NCBI GenBank assembly: GCA_030062745.1
Contig: CP099850.1
Span: 1,364,001-1,428,000, forward strand
Length of the DNA stretch: 64,000 bases
Source: Capitulum mitella
Lineage: Eukaryota; Arthropoda; Thecostraca; Pollicipedomorpha; Pollicipedidae
Direction of reading: 5' to 3'
The notes under the pieces are model-generated. The model saw only the letters and a list, made by a program, of their open reading frames with translations. It was not told where the DNA came from and did no database searches. A program made the translations under genes and the position numbers. Shown in pieces: positions 19,990 through 31,725 of this stretch (the stretch's first letter is position 1; each line of letters opens with the position of its first letter).

Positions 19990-22140
19990 TGACTCTTCCA
20001 ATTGTTTTCCATCTATTCGGGATATAACGATGATCTGCCAGACATATATCTGATTCCTGCAGACTGCAGTCATGACAAAGAACGTAATATGGTGTCAGAA
20101 GTAAAGTATCAAAGTCTGAGTTGGGCGGAGCAAGTCTGGCTCTGAGGAAGCCTGGCTCATGACAAACTTCTCGGCCCCGACACAGTTAAATATCTGTAAC
20201 ACAACGTCCTTGGATGTTGTGTTGGATGTGCTTCATGACTTAAAGAGGTTGCGTCCCCAGTGGAATAATTACGGGCAGACAAGGATTACGGAGACACGGT
20301 AACAGACGAGAGCGAAGAAATTCAAGTCGCGACGTTACTAGCCTGCATCGGCTCTGAGGCTGCTGACGCAATAAAAGGGCTGTGCCCAAACGAAGGTAAA
20401 TGGCAATGGCTTGCAACTGTTCTGGGCCAAGTTCGACGAATTTTGTGTGGGAAAAACAACCAAAATTTTGAAAGGTACAAGTTTGCCACTCATCACCAAG
20501 GCAGTAGTCAGACCACTGATGCTTACGTGGCCGATTTGCGGCACCTCGCGCGCTCGTGCAACTCCAGAACTTTAGAGGACAGTCTCGTCCGAGATAAAAT
20601 AGTGCTGGGAATACCGAGGGACAGCGTCCATAAACGGCTGCTACATGAGGCAGAGCTGAACCTTGGACACGCCATCACGACGGTGAATGCTCATGAAGCG
20701 CCCCGCAGACAGATAGATAGTCTCGCTGAGCGTTTTGGCGCAACACTTCAGGCAGTAAGACAGTGTTGGTCACCGCCAGAGCAAGACAGGGTCACAAGAT
20801 GGGCTGTCATACGTACGGTACAAACTCAGGCATGCAAGTTTTTTTTTTTAAATGGCACGGCTTCAAGAAAGAATTGCTCTCCGCGTGGGTTACAACCTGC
20901 CAAGCGTGTAGAGTGAAAAAAAAACATTTCGCCTTGAGGTGTAGCACGCGGAAATCAGGCTAATCCCCGACAACTGACCTCGATCTATATCTCAGTGGTA
21001 CGGGCTCATGTCCGAACGTATAGCGCAAAATGAACCTTGAAGTATACTGACTCTGGAAGTAGGAAGCGTCAGTGATAACAGACAAGGATAGTTGTTTGGT
21101 GTCCTCCTACTAGACTCTGATCACCGTAAGTGTTTCCGATTAGACAATGGTGCAACAGTGAATGTGATACCCCAAAATATGTACAAGCAAGTTTCTGGAG
21201 ATCTCTCTGTGAGGCAACTGAGGGACACTGATGCAACTTAGATGATGTTCAGCAATATATTTACCAAGTCCGTGGGAGCAACTGTCGTGGAAGTGACAAA
21301 TCCCAAGACAACGACCGCATGCAATGTCGATTTCCTGTTCGTGGCGGGAATCTAACTCCCCTTATTGGAGCAAACACCCTGCAAAAAATGGAACTGTCCA
21401 CCATGAAAACATGCAACGGTAAGTCATGATGAAAACGGTACCACAGACCTCCAAGGTCCGAGCTGACCAAAGATGAAATTGCGCAGCGTTTTCCCGAAAT
21501 ATTCCAAGGGACGGGCAGGCTGCCTCGAAAGTGGTGCATATAGATGTAGACTCAATTCCTATAGCCCTGGAAAATGAGGTGCAGTGAGAACTTAACAACA
21601 TGGTGCAGGAGAATATAACTGCATCTGTGTCAAGTCCCACTGACTGGGTGTCAGGCATTGTGTTGACTGAAAACACAAACAAGAAGATTCGTATCTGCAT
21701 TGACCCGAAGTCCCTGAACAAGGTTCTAAAGAAAAATCGCCCCCCGCAATACATATCTTATATCTAGCATAGCATATCTCGGCGCCCCAAGCAATACATA
21801 GCTTGCGATCCTATGGATTTCGAGGGATTTCATACCTGGTGACGGTGGACTCGTCCTCCGACATCAGACTGTGATCGCCTGATTGGAAAGACATTGACTG
21901 AAATTATCAGACTGCTGAAAGGACAAATGGAACGCCATGGCATACCAGAAAAGCTCTCCAGTGACAATGGCCACCTTTCCGCTAAGCCGATTTCAAAGAC
22001 TACATCGCTGTTCGAATTTCAGCGTGTCAGGAGCTCGCCGGGGTACCTTCAGTCCAACAGAAAAGCAGAAAGTGCAGTCAAAGTGCTGAAGAATCTAATG
22101 ATCAACCCAGCATTGACTGGGATATTTGTATACCTTCCAC
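19990..22140 (+). mobile_element. Ty3/gypsy LTR retrotransposon fossil, broken
   Basis: A fossil recognisable by order of parts: a possible LTR end followed by a primer-binding-site-like TGGTGTCAGAA (20090-20100), a gag-like region (about 20330-20760), a protease-like patch (about 21110-21240), the start of a reverse-transcriptase-like region (about 21540-21740) and an integrase-like patch (about 21890-22110). It is much shorter than a whole element, broken in many places, and no right-hand LTR was identified. It looks old. Confidence 0.75.
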
Positions 22141-22149
22141 TGACGGGTG

Positions 22150-22532
22150 CGTTTAGCCCCCCCCACCCCCGTCTATCCTGAGAACCAATCGTCCGATTCG
22201 GCTGATTCAAAGGGTAATCGATAGCGACGAACTTTGCGGTCCTGTGACGTATATTTTCCTTCTTATTTTTGGATCATCCATGATGTTACAAGTCAGGCCA
22301 AACACGAAAAGGCGCCCATTTTCTCCAGAGTCGCCTAATCACAATGACAAGTATAACGAAATTGCATTTGATGTAGGGCGTGGAAATTTACTCCTGGCAA
22401 CTCAATCTCATGTTTTAGTGCCACCTGATCCAATGTCATGCAAGGTCAAGGTCACAGGTCGGGCCAAAGTTTGCCTCCATTGTAACATGTCATGCAGTAC
22501 ATGTCTTCTGATCCATTTGTTTCGGCGGAGAT
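22150..22532. repeat. C-rich-headed repeat fragment
   Basis: Begins with a run of C (22158-22172) followed by text resembling the start of TTAA family A (ACCAATCGTCCGATTCGGC against ACTAATCCGATTTCATCGC) and continues with AAGGTCAAGGTCACAGGTC. It is cut off at 22533 by the family B element, so it is probably the left part of another non-autonomous element. Confidence 0.35.
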
Positions 22533-22536
22533 GTAA

Positions 22537-23719
22537 CCCGCCCTCGACTGGGGGGGGCAGTTGACTGCCCCCCTGAGGTTTTTCTGGGATTGCAAGAGAA
22601 TGAACAAATACAGAGTCACGAAACTTTGTGCACCTTTTGCTTCATTATTTTTACATCTTGTGTCAAAGTTTTGACCTCGGGTCAGCTCAGGTGCCTGACC
22701 CAGATCAGGTCAAACAGACCTATGTACAGAAAAGTTTAGCGCCCTGTAGCTTCTTCGGAAAACAAGATATCACAATAATACTTTCAGGGATTAGTGATCT
22801 TGATAGATAAAACAAATCTGCTATTTCAGATTTTTCCGAATTTTCTGGGTTATTGACCTAAGGTCAAGCCCATTTTTTAAGACATGTCGTTTTTTCGGAA
22901 ATTGACGGGATATTTCATAACATTTTTAGCGTGGAGTGAAGCAGACATCGAATTACCGTCATTGGGCAAAGTATCAATGACTTCCAGCCATTGGCCTGAG
23001 GTCAGGTCACGAATAGCTGTTGTGAGGCAAAATGTACCACCGTCAAAATCAGCGATGAATTATTCAGAATGGGTAGTAAATGGCAGACTTGGCTTGCACA
23101 GACGTCAGTAATACCAGGAACCTCAAAAAGTTAAAAAAACTGGATGTTTTGGCAATAAACAGTCTCTCGCGAACAAAGCCCCGCCAAATGTGTAGGTTGG
23201 TAACTAACGAATTTTTCCGAAATTTAAGCATGAAAAACCATCACAAGAACCACTAAGATCAATAAAATGTACATGGATAGGCTTTTTTCGCGAAAATTGC
23301 GTACGGCTGCGGCGCACGCCGACAGCCGGCGCGAAAATTGCCGTGCCTTTAAATCAACGTTTCGGAGTATATATTGAACAAATCCGAGAAATCAGACGTG
23401 TATCGGCATTTGCGGACCTTTACTCGTGCGCTGGTGCCTTTACCTATGCGTTATAAGTCACAGCCCTTGAGATTCAGGGCATTTCTTGGTCTCATGCAGT
23501 CGGCTATGAGAAAACATATATAGGACGTAAATTGCATACATATTATCTAAAACTAAAAATGAGACCAGTTTCGAGCTTTACTCTTCACAAGCTTGCCAAC
23601 GGTGTGCTTATTTTTATCGTGCGACCAACGGTTCGTGAGTTAAAGGTAGGGGCGGCCAACTGCCCCGCCCCCCCCCCCCAGTCGGGCATGATTGTAACCG
23701 ACCGACGGTCGTGCGCGGG
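22537..23719 (+). mobile_element. piggyBac-like TTAA element, family B
   Basis: A 1183-bp unit flanked by GTAA (22533-22536, a probable mutated TTAA) and TTAA (23720-23723). It begins CCCGCCCTCGACTGGGGG and ends in CCCAGTCGGG followed by an extra block and CGTGCGCGGG, giving inverted ends headed by CCCG. It matches 49329-50550 along its whole length. It contains paired GGGGGCAGTTGAC/GTTGACTGCCCCC blocks near the left end, and TGACCT/AGGTCA hexamers near 22672-22712, 22855-22865 and 22996-23008. Frames inside are short and unlike piggyBac transposase. Confidence 0.75.
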
Positions 23720-23723
23720 TTAA

Positions 23724-24529
23724 AAAAGACACTCCCAAAGAGCCTCGGCCACCAAAAAACTTGAAATACCACTAACTATCTTGCACATGCAACGTTGCAA
23801 CAATTTATAGTTCCAAACTCGGAGAAATCGAGCACGCTAACGACGTTCATCTAACGTCTCTGGATGACTCTACAAGTCAGTCTGTCCATGTTGCGCATTT
23901 CCACGGAGTGTTGCGCAACATTGCAAAGGCCAATATCTGCATATCGCACAGACATTGCTAGTTTACTCGCCAGGCTGAAGTCTGCGTGAAATCACCTGAA
24001 GCCAAACTACGAAAAAAATACTGTCGATGCTGCAAGAACCTGCTATGCAAGTTGTACATGCAGTTTTTTGTAATACAGTTCAATAATCCATCTGACCGTT
24101 TCGAAAAATCAGGTAATCCCGTTCCTTTTCTGCGATGTGTTCTCCCTTGGCTCGGAACATGAAAAATGCATATTTGACCCAGGATAACCTAGCATTAGGT
24201 CACAGGAGTTCCATATCGAGCCCGCCGGTCATGCTGATTGCAATGCAGGCCTTAAGTCCCATTCTTTTAAAAAGCACCGACAATACGACGAAGTAAAATT
24301 GGGCGTCAAATCGCGAAACATGATCGTATTTACGGCGTCATTAGGACGTGACCTAAGATGATCTCGTTTCCAAATCCTTGTCATTATGTGTGGTAATGAT
24401 GCAAAAATGTACGGAACATTTCAGGACGTGGCATTCATTCCTTTGGGAAATATCCAAGAAATGTGCCAGGGGTCGTTAAACGCCCCATTCGCCCCAGTCA
24501 TTGGCGGTTTAAAACATAAGGGATAACGC
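23724..24529. other. Intergenic, no recognised gene
   Basis: About 800 bp without a recognised gene or repeat end. Confidence 0.4.
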
Positions 24530-25020
24530 AGACTCGCAACAAACCCTGCTAGACTGACGCACTGCACCGACCGAGGGCATCGGCTAGTCACCAGCACAAC
24601 GGCTTTTTCGCCGTCGAACCAGGGCAACAAGTTGAAAGGGCGCCAGGAGAAGCAAACACGAACGTACAATGAGAACGCCTATGATCTGCATCCGTTAAAC
24701 CCCGTGGATAAGATTTCTCTAGAGCCCAACCCCGAAAGCTGTCGAATGGAAACCAGAAGCTGTCTGGGAAACTATTCCTACAAAGTGAAACAAAATCGAG
24801 TGCGCTATTCTGGGCAACCAACCATCTCAGCACTAAACACGAACACCGGTGGGAACAAGGATGAGGACATATCCACTCCTCGCGGTGACCTTTTCCGGCT
24901 CCCGGCCACGCATCACACACTACCTGTCCGTCAGCCGTATATGCTGCGAAGCAGGCAGGTCATCAGAAGTTGGAAAAGAATTAGTGATCGGGCCAATGCA
25001 CCCTCTAGGAGGTAAAGTCG
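24530..25020 (+). mobile_element. Ty3/gypsy pol 3'-end fossil, broken
   Basis: Translated patches resemble the C-terminal part of a gypsy integrase and its downstream tail: a SPAQRLF-type segment near 24577-24600 and a following region rich in the K/R-x-G-D/V motif order typical of that tail (about 24640-24960). It is an isolated fragment with a few breaks. No LTR is seen beside it. Old. Confidence 0.5.
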
Positions 25021-25231
25021 CCATGCGATTTGTTTACAAACTGGGCAGGCAGCTGTGTGACGTCACTGGGCGTGACCGCGTCAGCACACGCCATGGCCAT
25101 AGAATAATCGGCCTAGATCTCCGCCAACGGACGTTTGTGCTTCCGCTTCATCTCGATTCCAACGGACGCAGTATCATGCGTTGTGCCATTTTTTCACGAG
25201 CGCAAAGTAATAAACCATATGAAAGGCGTAT

Positions 25232-25535
25232 GTCTGATTGTCGTGTCGGTGGCTCAGTTGGTGGGTTTCGTGTCGCCTCAGCCCTCCCTATTTCTTCCGA
25301 GTGTCACTTGGCCTCCAAGCAACCCATAGGAGAGACTGGCTACCATGCGATTGTGCGGGTCATGTCAGCCCGTTAAACTTTTGCCTCCGAATTATGCCGT
25401 TTAGCTGGAATTGCTCAATCGGGTGTAGGGCAGTCCGTACAACAAACACTGCTCAGCGCGGGCTCCGGCCTGAAAGGCCCCCAGCGAACCATTTAAATCA
25501 CTTTTATAAATATGATAATAATAATAATAATGATG

Positions 25536-25594
<59 letters not shown>

Positions 25595-25596
25595 GC
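25232..25596 (+). repeat. SINE-like unit with (TAA)n tail
   Basis: Starts with a tRNA-head-like A-box (GGTGGCTCAGTTGG near 25248-25261), continues through CAATCGGGTGTAGGG and GCTCAGCGCGGGCTCCGGCC (25410-25470), and ends in a long (TAA)n tract. A related tail block is at 2395-2470. A tRNA-like head plus microsatellite tail suits a SINE, but a clear B-box is not visible, so the call is tentative. Confidence 0.35.
25514..25593. repeat. (TAA)n microsatellite
   Basis: About 80 bp of ATA/TAA repeats with two GAT variants. Long Asn, Ile or Tyr runs translated from it are artefacts. Confidence 0.95.
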
Positions 25597-25739
25597 AGGG
25601 GCAAAGACAGGAAGCAAAGTTATTTACTTCAACATTTCTCAACACGGTCAGGACGTCTCTTCGAGTGGCTCGACGGGCCAGGAGACATTCGAGCGTCACG
25701 GCAAATCGGGACAACTCCCAAAGAGCGTGGCATGGTGTG

Positions 25740-26060
25740 TTACCTTCTGACGCTGAGGCCCGCACGCCTCTCCGAGAGGCGCGGCAAGCTGTCGCTTCTC
25801 CGAGCGACGAGGCGAACTCGGGCTTCAGACTTCAGACTTCAGACTGAAGTCTGGAGTCTGAAGGGACGCCTCTCCAAGCGGCACGGCACGTTCAGTTACT
25901 TTCTCGGCAGAGCGGCACGCCGAGACAGCTCTCCAAACCGCGCAGCAGGCCGGGACACGGGCCGAGACACCTCTCCGAGTGCCGCGGTAGGTCAGTGGAC
26001 CTCTCCCAGCGGCACAGCAGACCGGGACACCTCTCCCAGCGGCAGGCCTGGTTACTTCTC
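25740..26060. repeat. GC-rich minisatellite-like region with a strong hairpin
   Basis: Degenerate units of about 30 bp around CTCTCCNAGYGGCRCRGCAG recur from 25765 to 26050. At 25823-25863 three CTTCAGAC units are followed by GAAGTCTGGAGTCTGAAG, forming a near-perfect hairpin. No protein family is recognised in the open frames across it. Confidence 0.6.
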
Positions 26061-26549
26061 GAGCTGCGCGGCAGCCAGGGGACGATGTGCTGCCCGCTGC
26101 CGTCCGACTGCTGTCGTGCATCCGTACGGCATGCGCTGAGCTGTCTCCCGCGGCTGTATGATCTGCCGGGGTACCGACGGAATGCAGATTACCCTCATCC
26201 AGCGTCGGATTCTGAGCTGACCAGGGCAAATGTTGCGTCACCTGGGCACCGCCTTGCTCCGGAGGGACACGACCGTTCAGAGATGACGCAAAGACCCGCT
26301 CAGGTCAACGAGGGGCTGAATGCAACACGGGGATATCCCGCATCCTGGCACATGTCTGCAGCCATTTCCATGAAGCGCGGCTCAGTCATAACTGCTCGGC
26401 CTGGCTACTACCTTGCTGCCGTAACTTTTACGCTTATCTTGCTGCTTAAACTTTTACGCAATACACTGGCTGGGGTCAGCTAACCGGCCGTCTCTGCGGC
26501 CGCTGGCGTCGCCGCAGACCGAGTCCAGTCCGCAGCCGCCTCGCGGGCA
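26061..26549. other. GC-rich intergenic DNA
   Basis: No recognised gene. Open frames are explained by GC-rich composition. Confidence 0.35.
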
Positions 26550-26960
26550 GCACTGACGGAGCGCTGGCGCCCGCGCGGTCACTGCCGCACGCACCGCCGC
26601 TGACGCAACCGCCCCCGAAGTTGCCACATCCATTCATCACGGCCGTCGACGACGCGGCCTCCGCCGGCGTCGAGGCAGCCGCCGCGCCGTCGCCATCGTC
26701 TCGACCGCTGCCGCCACCCTGAGACCGTCACGAGCGGTCGCAGGGGCCGGCGACACCGGCGGTGGCGCCAGTAAAGGCGCCCGCTGGGCATGCGCACCAG
26801 GTAGTTTCGTCGCCTGCTGACGCCCGTGACAGTCCCCGACCGGTCCCTTAGACCCGTCTTCGGGTCCTGCATGATGACGTGCTGTCCGGTACGGGGAAGC
26901 CGGAGCGGAGGTGCGCACATGTAGTTAACAAACGTAGCTACATGCGCCCGAGATGCACAG
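26550..26960 (-). mobile_element. Ty3/gypsy-like polyprotein C-terminal fossil
   Basis: On the minus strand, near 26740-26930, the translation resembles the small SH3-like tail after retroelement integrases (a QDPKTG-DRSG-TVTGVSRRRNYLVR-SGR pattern). It is an isolated fragment with no flanking LTR. Broken and old; I cannot assign a lineage within the LTR retrotransposons with certainty. Confidence 0.5.
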
Positions 26961-28773
26961 GTAGTTCCATGCATAAAACTACACATCGTCACCTCCGGTT
27001 GTAACATGTACAAAGTTCACTGACTGTTTCTGCGCGACACAGTGACATGCATCATGTTGCCCATTGCCTCATGACACCTCTAATGCAGGTTGCACCCAGC
27101 TTTAATCCTTCAGAATTAATTTTGTCTAGCATGTCAAAAACAGGTGCGTAATCCAGATGTCAATGAATCCAATCCAACCACACAAAGTCACGCGAAAACA
27201 AGACAAGTGGCATGAAAGCCTGTAAAACTCGGGAGTCACACTGAACCGTTCATGCTCTATTGTTCTTTATATATCCTATATATATGTCTATTGTTATATA
27301 TGTATATTGTTATACGTATATATATATATATATATATATATACATGTTGTTCTATGTGTATTCTATAATAGGGAATTAAGTATAGCCTAAAGATGTGCTA
27401 AATTCGATCTATGATAAGTTATCTGGGCACTACTTGTAATTACAATTAATTTGATTCATATTCCCACATCTAGCATTACATGGTCCAGATGCAAAGTGAA
27501 ACACTGTGCACAGTCAATATTGAGAGGCTACTGACACTGCAGTGATATACCCAGACAGACATGACTCAGTAATTGGTGACATGAGCGCTCAGCAAGCACT
27601 GGTGGGCATGCATTTTGCAGTGAGGCTGTGGAAAAGAGAAACTAGGGGCACTCCTCTTCAGTTGAGGGGCCGAGCAACATTTTGGGCCAATTTTTTCAAG
27701 TTAACGCTCAGAGAGTCAGTGTTAATTTTCAAAAAAGTTGAGGGGCCGAAGCCCCCGGCCCCACGGTCCCGCATCTATGAGAAAGGCTGTTAAGACTGAT
27801 GACTGAATGACTGATTCAGTCATACTGTCTTGAATGAATGAAGATCATTGTTTGCAGACTGAAAAGCTGTAGACGGCTCAGAAGCTTATCCAACTAAAAT
27901 GCATTTTCATTAGCATCAGTGATACACTATCTGCCTTTTGGCATAGGCCACTTGCATATGCAATTAATGATTGTTCTTCGGGTCATGTCTGCTTGGACTG
28001 GTAGATGATACCTGCTTGCAGAGTAGCGCCAGAAGTTTACAATACCAAGAGAACACTGAACCTCTCCCAATACAACTGCCCCTCGCCCGCACTTGCGATT
28101 TCGTCATCCTAGAACGCACCTGAGGGGGGTGGGGTTGCCGCCCCCCAAGTCATTTACCTCCTAATTAAGAGAGAACCACGCAACAAAGACCAGTGGATTG
28201 TTTGGAACGTGCTGAACCTTGACCTTCCAGGTCAAGTCAACCAAAAAGAGTTTACCTTTTTTGCGCTTCAGATGGAATGTCTCTCACGTTAGTACCATCT
28301 AGCAACGGCACAGCCATCCGCGGTGCTAAATCAGATAGAAAAGCCTCTGGTCTTTCTTATGACGTGTAGTTTTACTGCCCGAGTTCAGTTTGCCGCATTC
28401 CGGGGCAGGTCAGCATATGCCCTTTTCAGCAGAATCCGCTCCCGACGCTACTTTAAGGGCAATTTGTTACGCATCGATGTTTGTTCATAAATCGAAAACA
28501 GCTAAAAGTGATTTATCGGACCAAATTCATGCGCAGAACAGAAAAATAACAGGTCAGTCGGGGTCATCTGAGGTCAAACGCTTCACTTCGCACTGAGCAG
28601 TGTGAACTGGATATTCACTGCAAATTTCTCTCCCCTTAAAAATAACAGATGATGTCGGACTGCGTCTCTAGCGTCCAAACACATTGTGGAAAGCCAGGCC
28701 ATGGCCTGACATGGCCTTATAACATACCAGACTAAGTAATGGCCTAAACTCAACACAGGTAATGTAACACTGC
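26961..28773. other. Intergenic with a (TA)n microsatellite
   Basis: A (TA)n run lies at 27315-27342. A pair of AGTTGAGGGGCCGA blocks at 27660 and 27738 may be the remains of a small element. A C-rich/G-rich inverted patch near 28120-28150, followed by TGACCTTCCAGGTCAAGTCAA, resembles the style of the TTAA families, but I see no clear ends. No gene. Confidence 0.4.
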
Positions 28774-28946
28774 CACCGGCGCAGCCACACGGGAGCCGGG
28801 GAGCCCGCGGCCTCCCCCCTCCCCCAGGCCCGTACTGTTTGTTAAAACCATTGCACATCGTCTTCACAACAGCCAATTTTCGTATGATTTCAGTTCACAC
28901 TGAGCTCCCGGCCCCTCCTTCTAAGAGGATCCTGGATGCGCCCCTG
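28774..28946. mobile_element. Possible small hAT-like MITE
   Basis: Left end CACCGGCGCAGCC and right end CCTGGATGCGCCCCTG are imperfect inverted repeats, with G-rich and C-rich subterminal blocks as in families F1 and F2. Flanks AACACTGC and AGCGCTAC agree at five of eight positions, the differences all being transitions. Weak evidence. Confidence 0.3.
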
Positions 28947-29089
28947 AGCGCTACGAAAGATAATCTTCAATGGCAGCTTCTGAGGAGGCTCAAAAAGTTC
29001 AGGATGGAAGAAATATGTTTTCCGTATTCCATAGGCTTTCCTCCCGTGCCCATCCTCCCAGTCGCCGATGTGAGACCAAAGAAGAAAGT

Positions 29090-30030
29090 TCTTTTTCACG
29101 TCGCGATCGCTTGTATTTCTCATTTTGCTCGTATGCATCGACCAACATATGTACTTCGGCGAACATCCATAAAGCTGTGAAAGACGAAGTGGTTCCGAAC
29201 AATGTCTACTCGGGTGAAGGTCTTCTACGCGAGATCATTTCGCGCTTTAGAGGTGTCCGAAATCAGGCACCTCACGTGTGCGTAAATCAGGGCCTCATCT
29301 AACATGTTAATTGGGGGGCCAGGCCACACACTGGAAACGCCACCCCCCCCCAAGCAAGGCGGAACTGGTTAAGTGGGGAGGGGTTTCAAGCTGAAGTGTT
29401 CCAATTGGGAATTTTAGACCGTTTGCTGCCAACGAATAGCCGTCTCTCTAATTATGGCATACGCCATTTAAACGAATGCGACAGATATCCTGGACAGAGT
29501 GAATCTACTACGCACATGTTCTGGTACTGTCCCGATGTCAGGAGGTTCTGGACCAGTTTACAGCGGGCCTCGCGACTGCAAAACCAACCAGTTCAGTTGG
29601 TAACCCCGGACTGTCACGAGGGAGCCCACTCCCTTTGTCCAAGTTCCCTCTTTATGTACATTACGTAAGACAAACACTGTATGGTTCTGCAGGTATGGGC
29701 GCCGAATGACCTCGAAATCGGTGCGCTCCTAATCCCCAATTATCAGTCAATCTGCATGTATTCAGGCGTTCGTCGAGAGCTCCAGGGCGTTTTACAATCA
29801 AGCTGCGTTATATCAGAGTAGAAAAATATGTAGCTACCTTATCAAACAAGCTAACTTTCATGCCGAGTGGACTCGCTTAACCGAGCTTCTGAAGGCTCGT
29901 GAGCAACCACCATGAGCTGCCCATCGGATCTCGCGATGCCTACGTGTGGAAGGTCAGGCCACCAGGTCACTGCTTGGTGTTGGTCAACCACGTTGTTGGG
30001 CCGCGTTGGTGGGCCGAGATCCTGCAGAAC
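29090..30030 (+). mobile_element. LINE 3' fragment, copy 1
   Basis: Homologous to 57838-58735. The frame near 29396-29620 translates to a region typical of the zinc-binding tail after a non-LTR reverse transcriptase: LPTNSRLSNYGI, a Cys-containing ECDRYPGQSE segment, then HMFWYC (His-x4-Cys) and DVRRFW. The usual second Cys of the first pair is Tyr here. No reverse transcriptase core is present, so it is a 5'-truncated remnant, probably L1/Tx1-like. It belongs to a block duplicated beside peroxidase copies 2 and 3. Confidence 0.55.
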
Positions 30031-30406
30031 GGAATAATCTGCCCTTCTCGAGCTGGTGGCATAGCCGTCGTGGGGGAGAGGGTCTGGGGGAGGAGTTACC
30101 GAGGTCAGCTAAACCTGACGCGCATCGACTTCACCGCACTGTGCTCGTCCTATGACAGTAATATGTGTTTGAGTCTGTAATCGATTATCTGATTGTGTGT
30201 TTGTGCAGTATGAAGTTGAGTGTTTATTGATTTGAAGTATACAAAGGCACCAGCGATGGAAACCTAGGCAAACTGGAAAACTGGGATTGAGGGAGTTACA
30301 GTCCCCCAAGTCATGTGATCTAATACACGATTTTTAGTGGAGATGGAAGATTTTTCATAATACAAAGTCACTGCAACAATCTTCGTCTATTAGTTTTTTT
30401 TTTTAA

Positions 30407-31586
30407 CCCTACTCCCGGAGGGCTAGACGGTATGGTCGATTCCCAGCAGGGGGGGAGCGGATTCGGCCCTCTCTGAGATCTCGAGAACTACTAATCCGAT
30501 TTCATCGCAACAAACGGCAATCGATTTGCCATGACGTCAACTACATTTTTATAAGAAGAAATTCTCAAAATTTTGAAATGTGTGGATACAAGGGAGAAAA
30601 ATGTCAAAATCAGGGGTGCTTTTGGACTTCTTATAACTCCGTTGTTTATCGACCGATTTCAGTGAAACTGGCATGGATCGAGAGATTATGGATAGGGATT
30701 TTACCATGGGTGCACACATCTGAAACTTTGAGAAAATTTATGGGCGTTCACAGGGTTTCAAAAATAGGAGGATTAGTTTTCTAACAACTGAATGAACAAA
30801 AGAGGCAAAAACGCTTTTTTGGCTTCTGCTAGTCATGTTATGCTAAAGAAGTACAAATCGCACCACATTGTTTGTATAATGTTAGCATAGGCGGTGCCAG
30901 GGACATGAAAAAGGGGAACTGTCATGGTCACACGTTCTTCAGATCAACTTGTGACCTTTCACCTTAAATGACCTCCAGTGACCTTGGAATCACTTGGAAT
31001 GATTTCGTGTGCATTTGATATTATCTGTAAGCGTTTTCAATCATTTGAATTCACTTTATTTAAAAAAAATTTCATTTTATGGCTATTGCGATATAGGGTA
31101 CGCGCCCTGACATTTTAGGTCATAGCTCCGTGACCTGACCTAATATCAAGCTGAAACTTGATACACAAGTAGAGGGCGCCGTTCTACGTCATATGTATTT
31201 CGGGTTTGGCATTTGAAAGGACGGCGCGGAAATTATTGCAAAAAAACAAATTTTGACTTTTGACCTTGACCCGACCTTGTAAAATGACCTCAGATGAACA
31301 AAATTACATCTGCACATTGCCCAACTATTTAGCTATACATCCATATAAAGTTTTAAATTCTATCCTAAAAACTCTGTTTTTGGCAGACATTGTCCTTTTA
31401 CCCTCAACATGGCCAAAAATGGCATGTGGTGCCTCCCAACAACGTTGCTTGAAATTTTGTCACGGCGCGTAGAAAGAATAGCTAAGAGAAGTCACCAAGT
31501 TTCGTGAAGCTGCGTCAAAAAGCCTGGAATTGGCAGGCAAAAAACCCGAGGGGGGCGGATTCAGCCCCCCCCTGCCGGGAATAGGG
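30407..31586 (+). mobile_element. piggyBac-like TTAA element, family A, intact length
   Basis: An 1180-bp unit starting CCCTACTCCCGG next to TTAA (30403-30406) and ending CCGGGAATAGGG next to TTGG (31587-31590, probably mutated TTAA). Inverted ends are AACCCTAYTCCCGG plus nearby G/C runs. The interior carries the family landmark GTTAGCATAGGCGGTGCC (30884-30901), a DR1-like TGACCTTTCACCTT, and further TGACCT hexamers (30951-30985, 31260-31290). No transposase is encoded. The same flanking DNA exists without the element at 58800-58850, an empty site that marks the insertion. Confidence 0.8.
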
Positions 31587-31590
31587 TTGG

Positions 31591-31725
31591 CGTTTCAGCT
31601 GAGACCTTCCTGCGCAGTCCTGTCTCGGGTTTTATTCCAATCCAGCAGCGCACTTTAGAAAGAACCCAATCAAAAATAGGCCAGGCAACACTTTCTTTGC
31701 AAAGTTATATAATAACAGTGGTGTC
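31591..31725 (+). other. Right half of duplicated block, continuing after the TTAA insertion
   Basis: Matches 58832-58955 (CCTTCCTGCGCAGTCCTGTC, AATCCAGCAGCGCACTT, AACACTTTCTTTGCA). Together with 30331-30402 it reconstitutes a segment that is continuous next to peroxidase copy 3. Confidence 0.65.

Noticed and set aside
25500-25620. Frames with long Asn, Ile or Tyr runs
   Set aside because: They are translations of a (TAA)n microsatellite.
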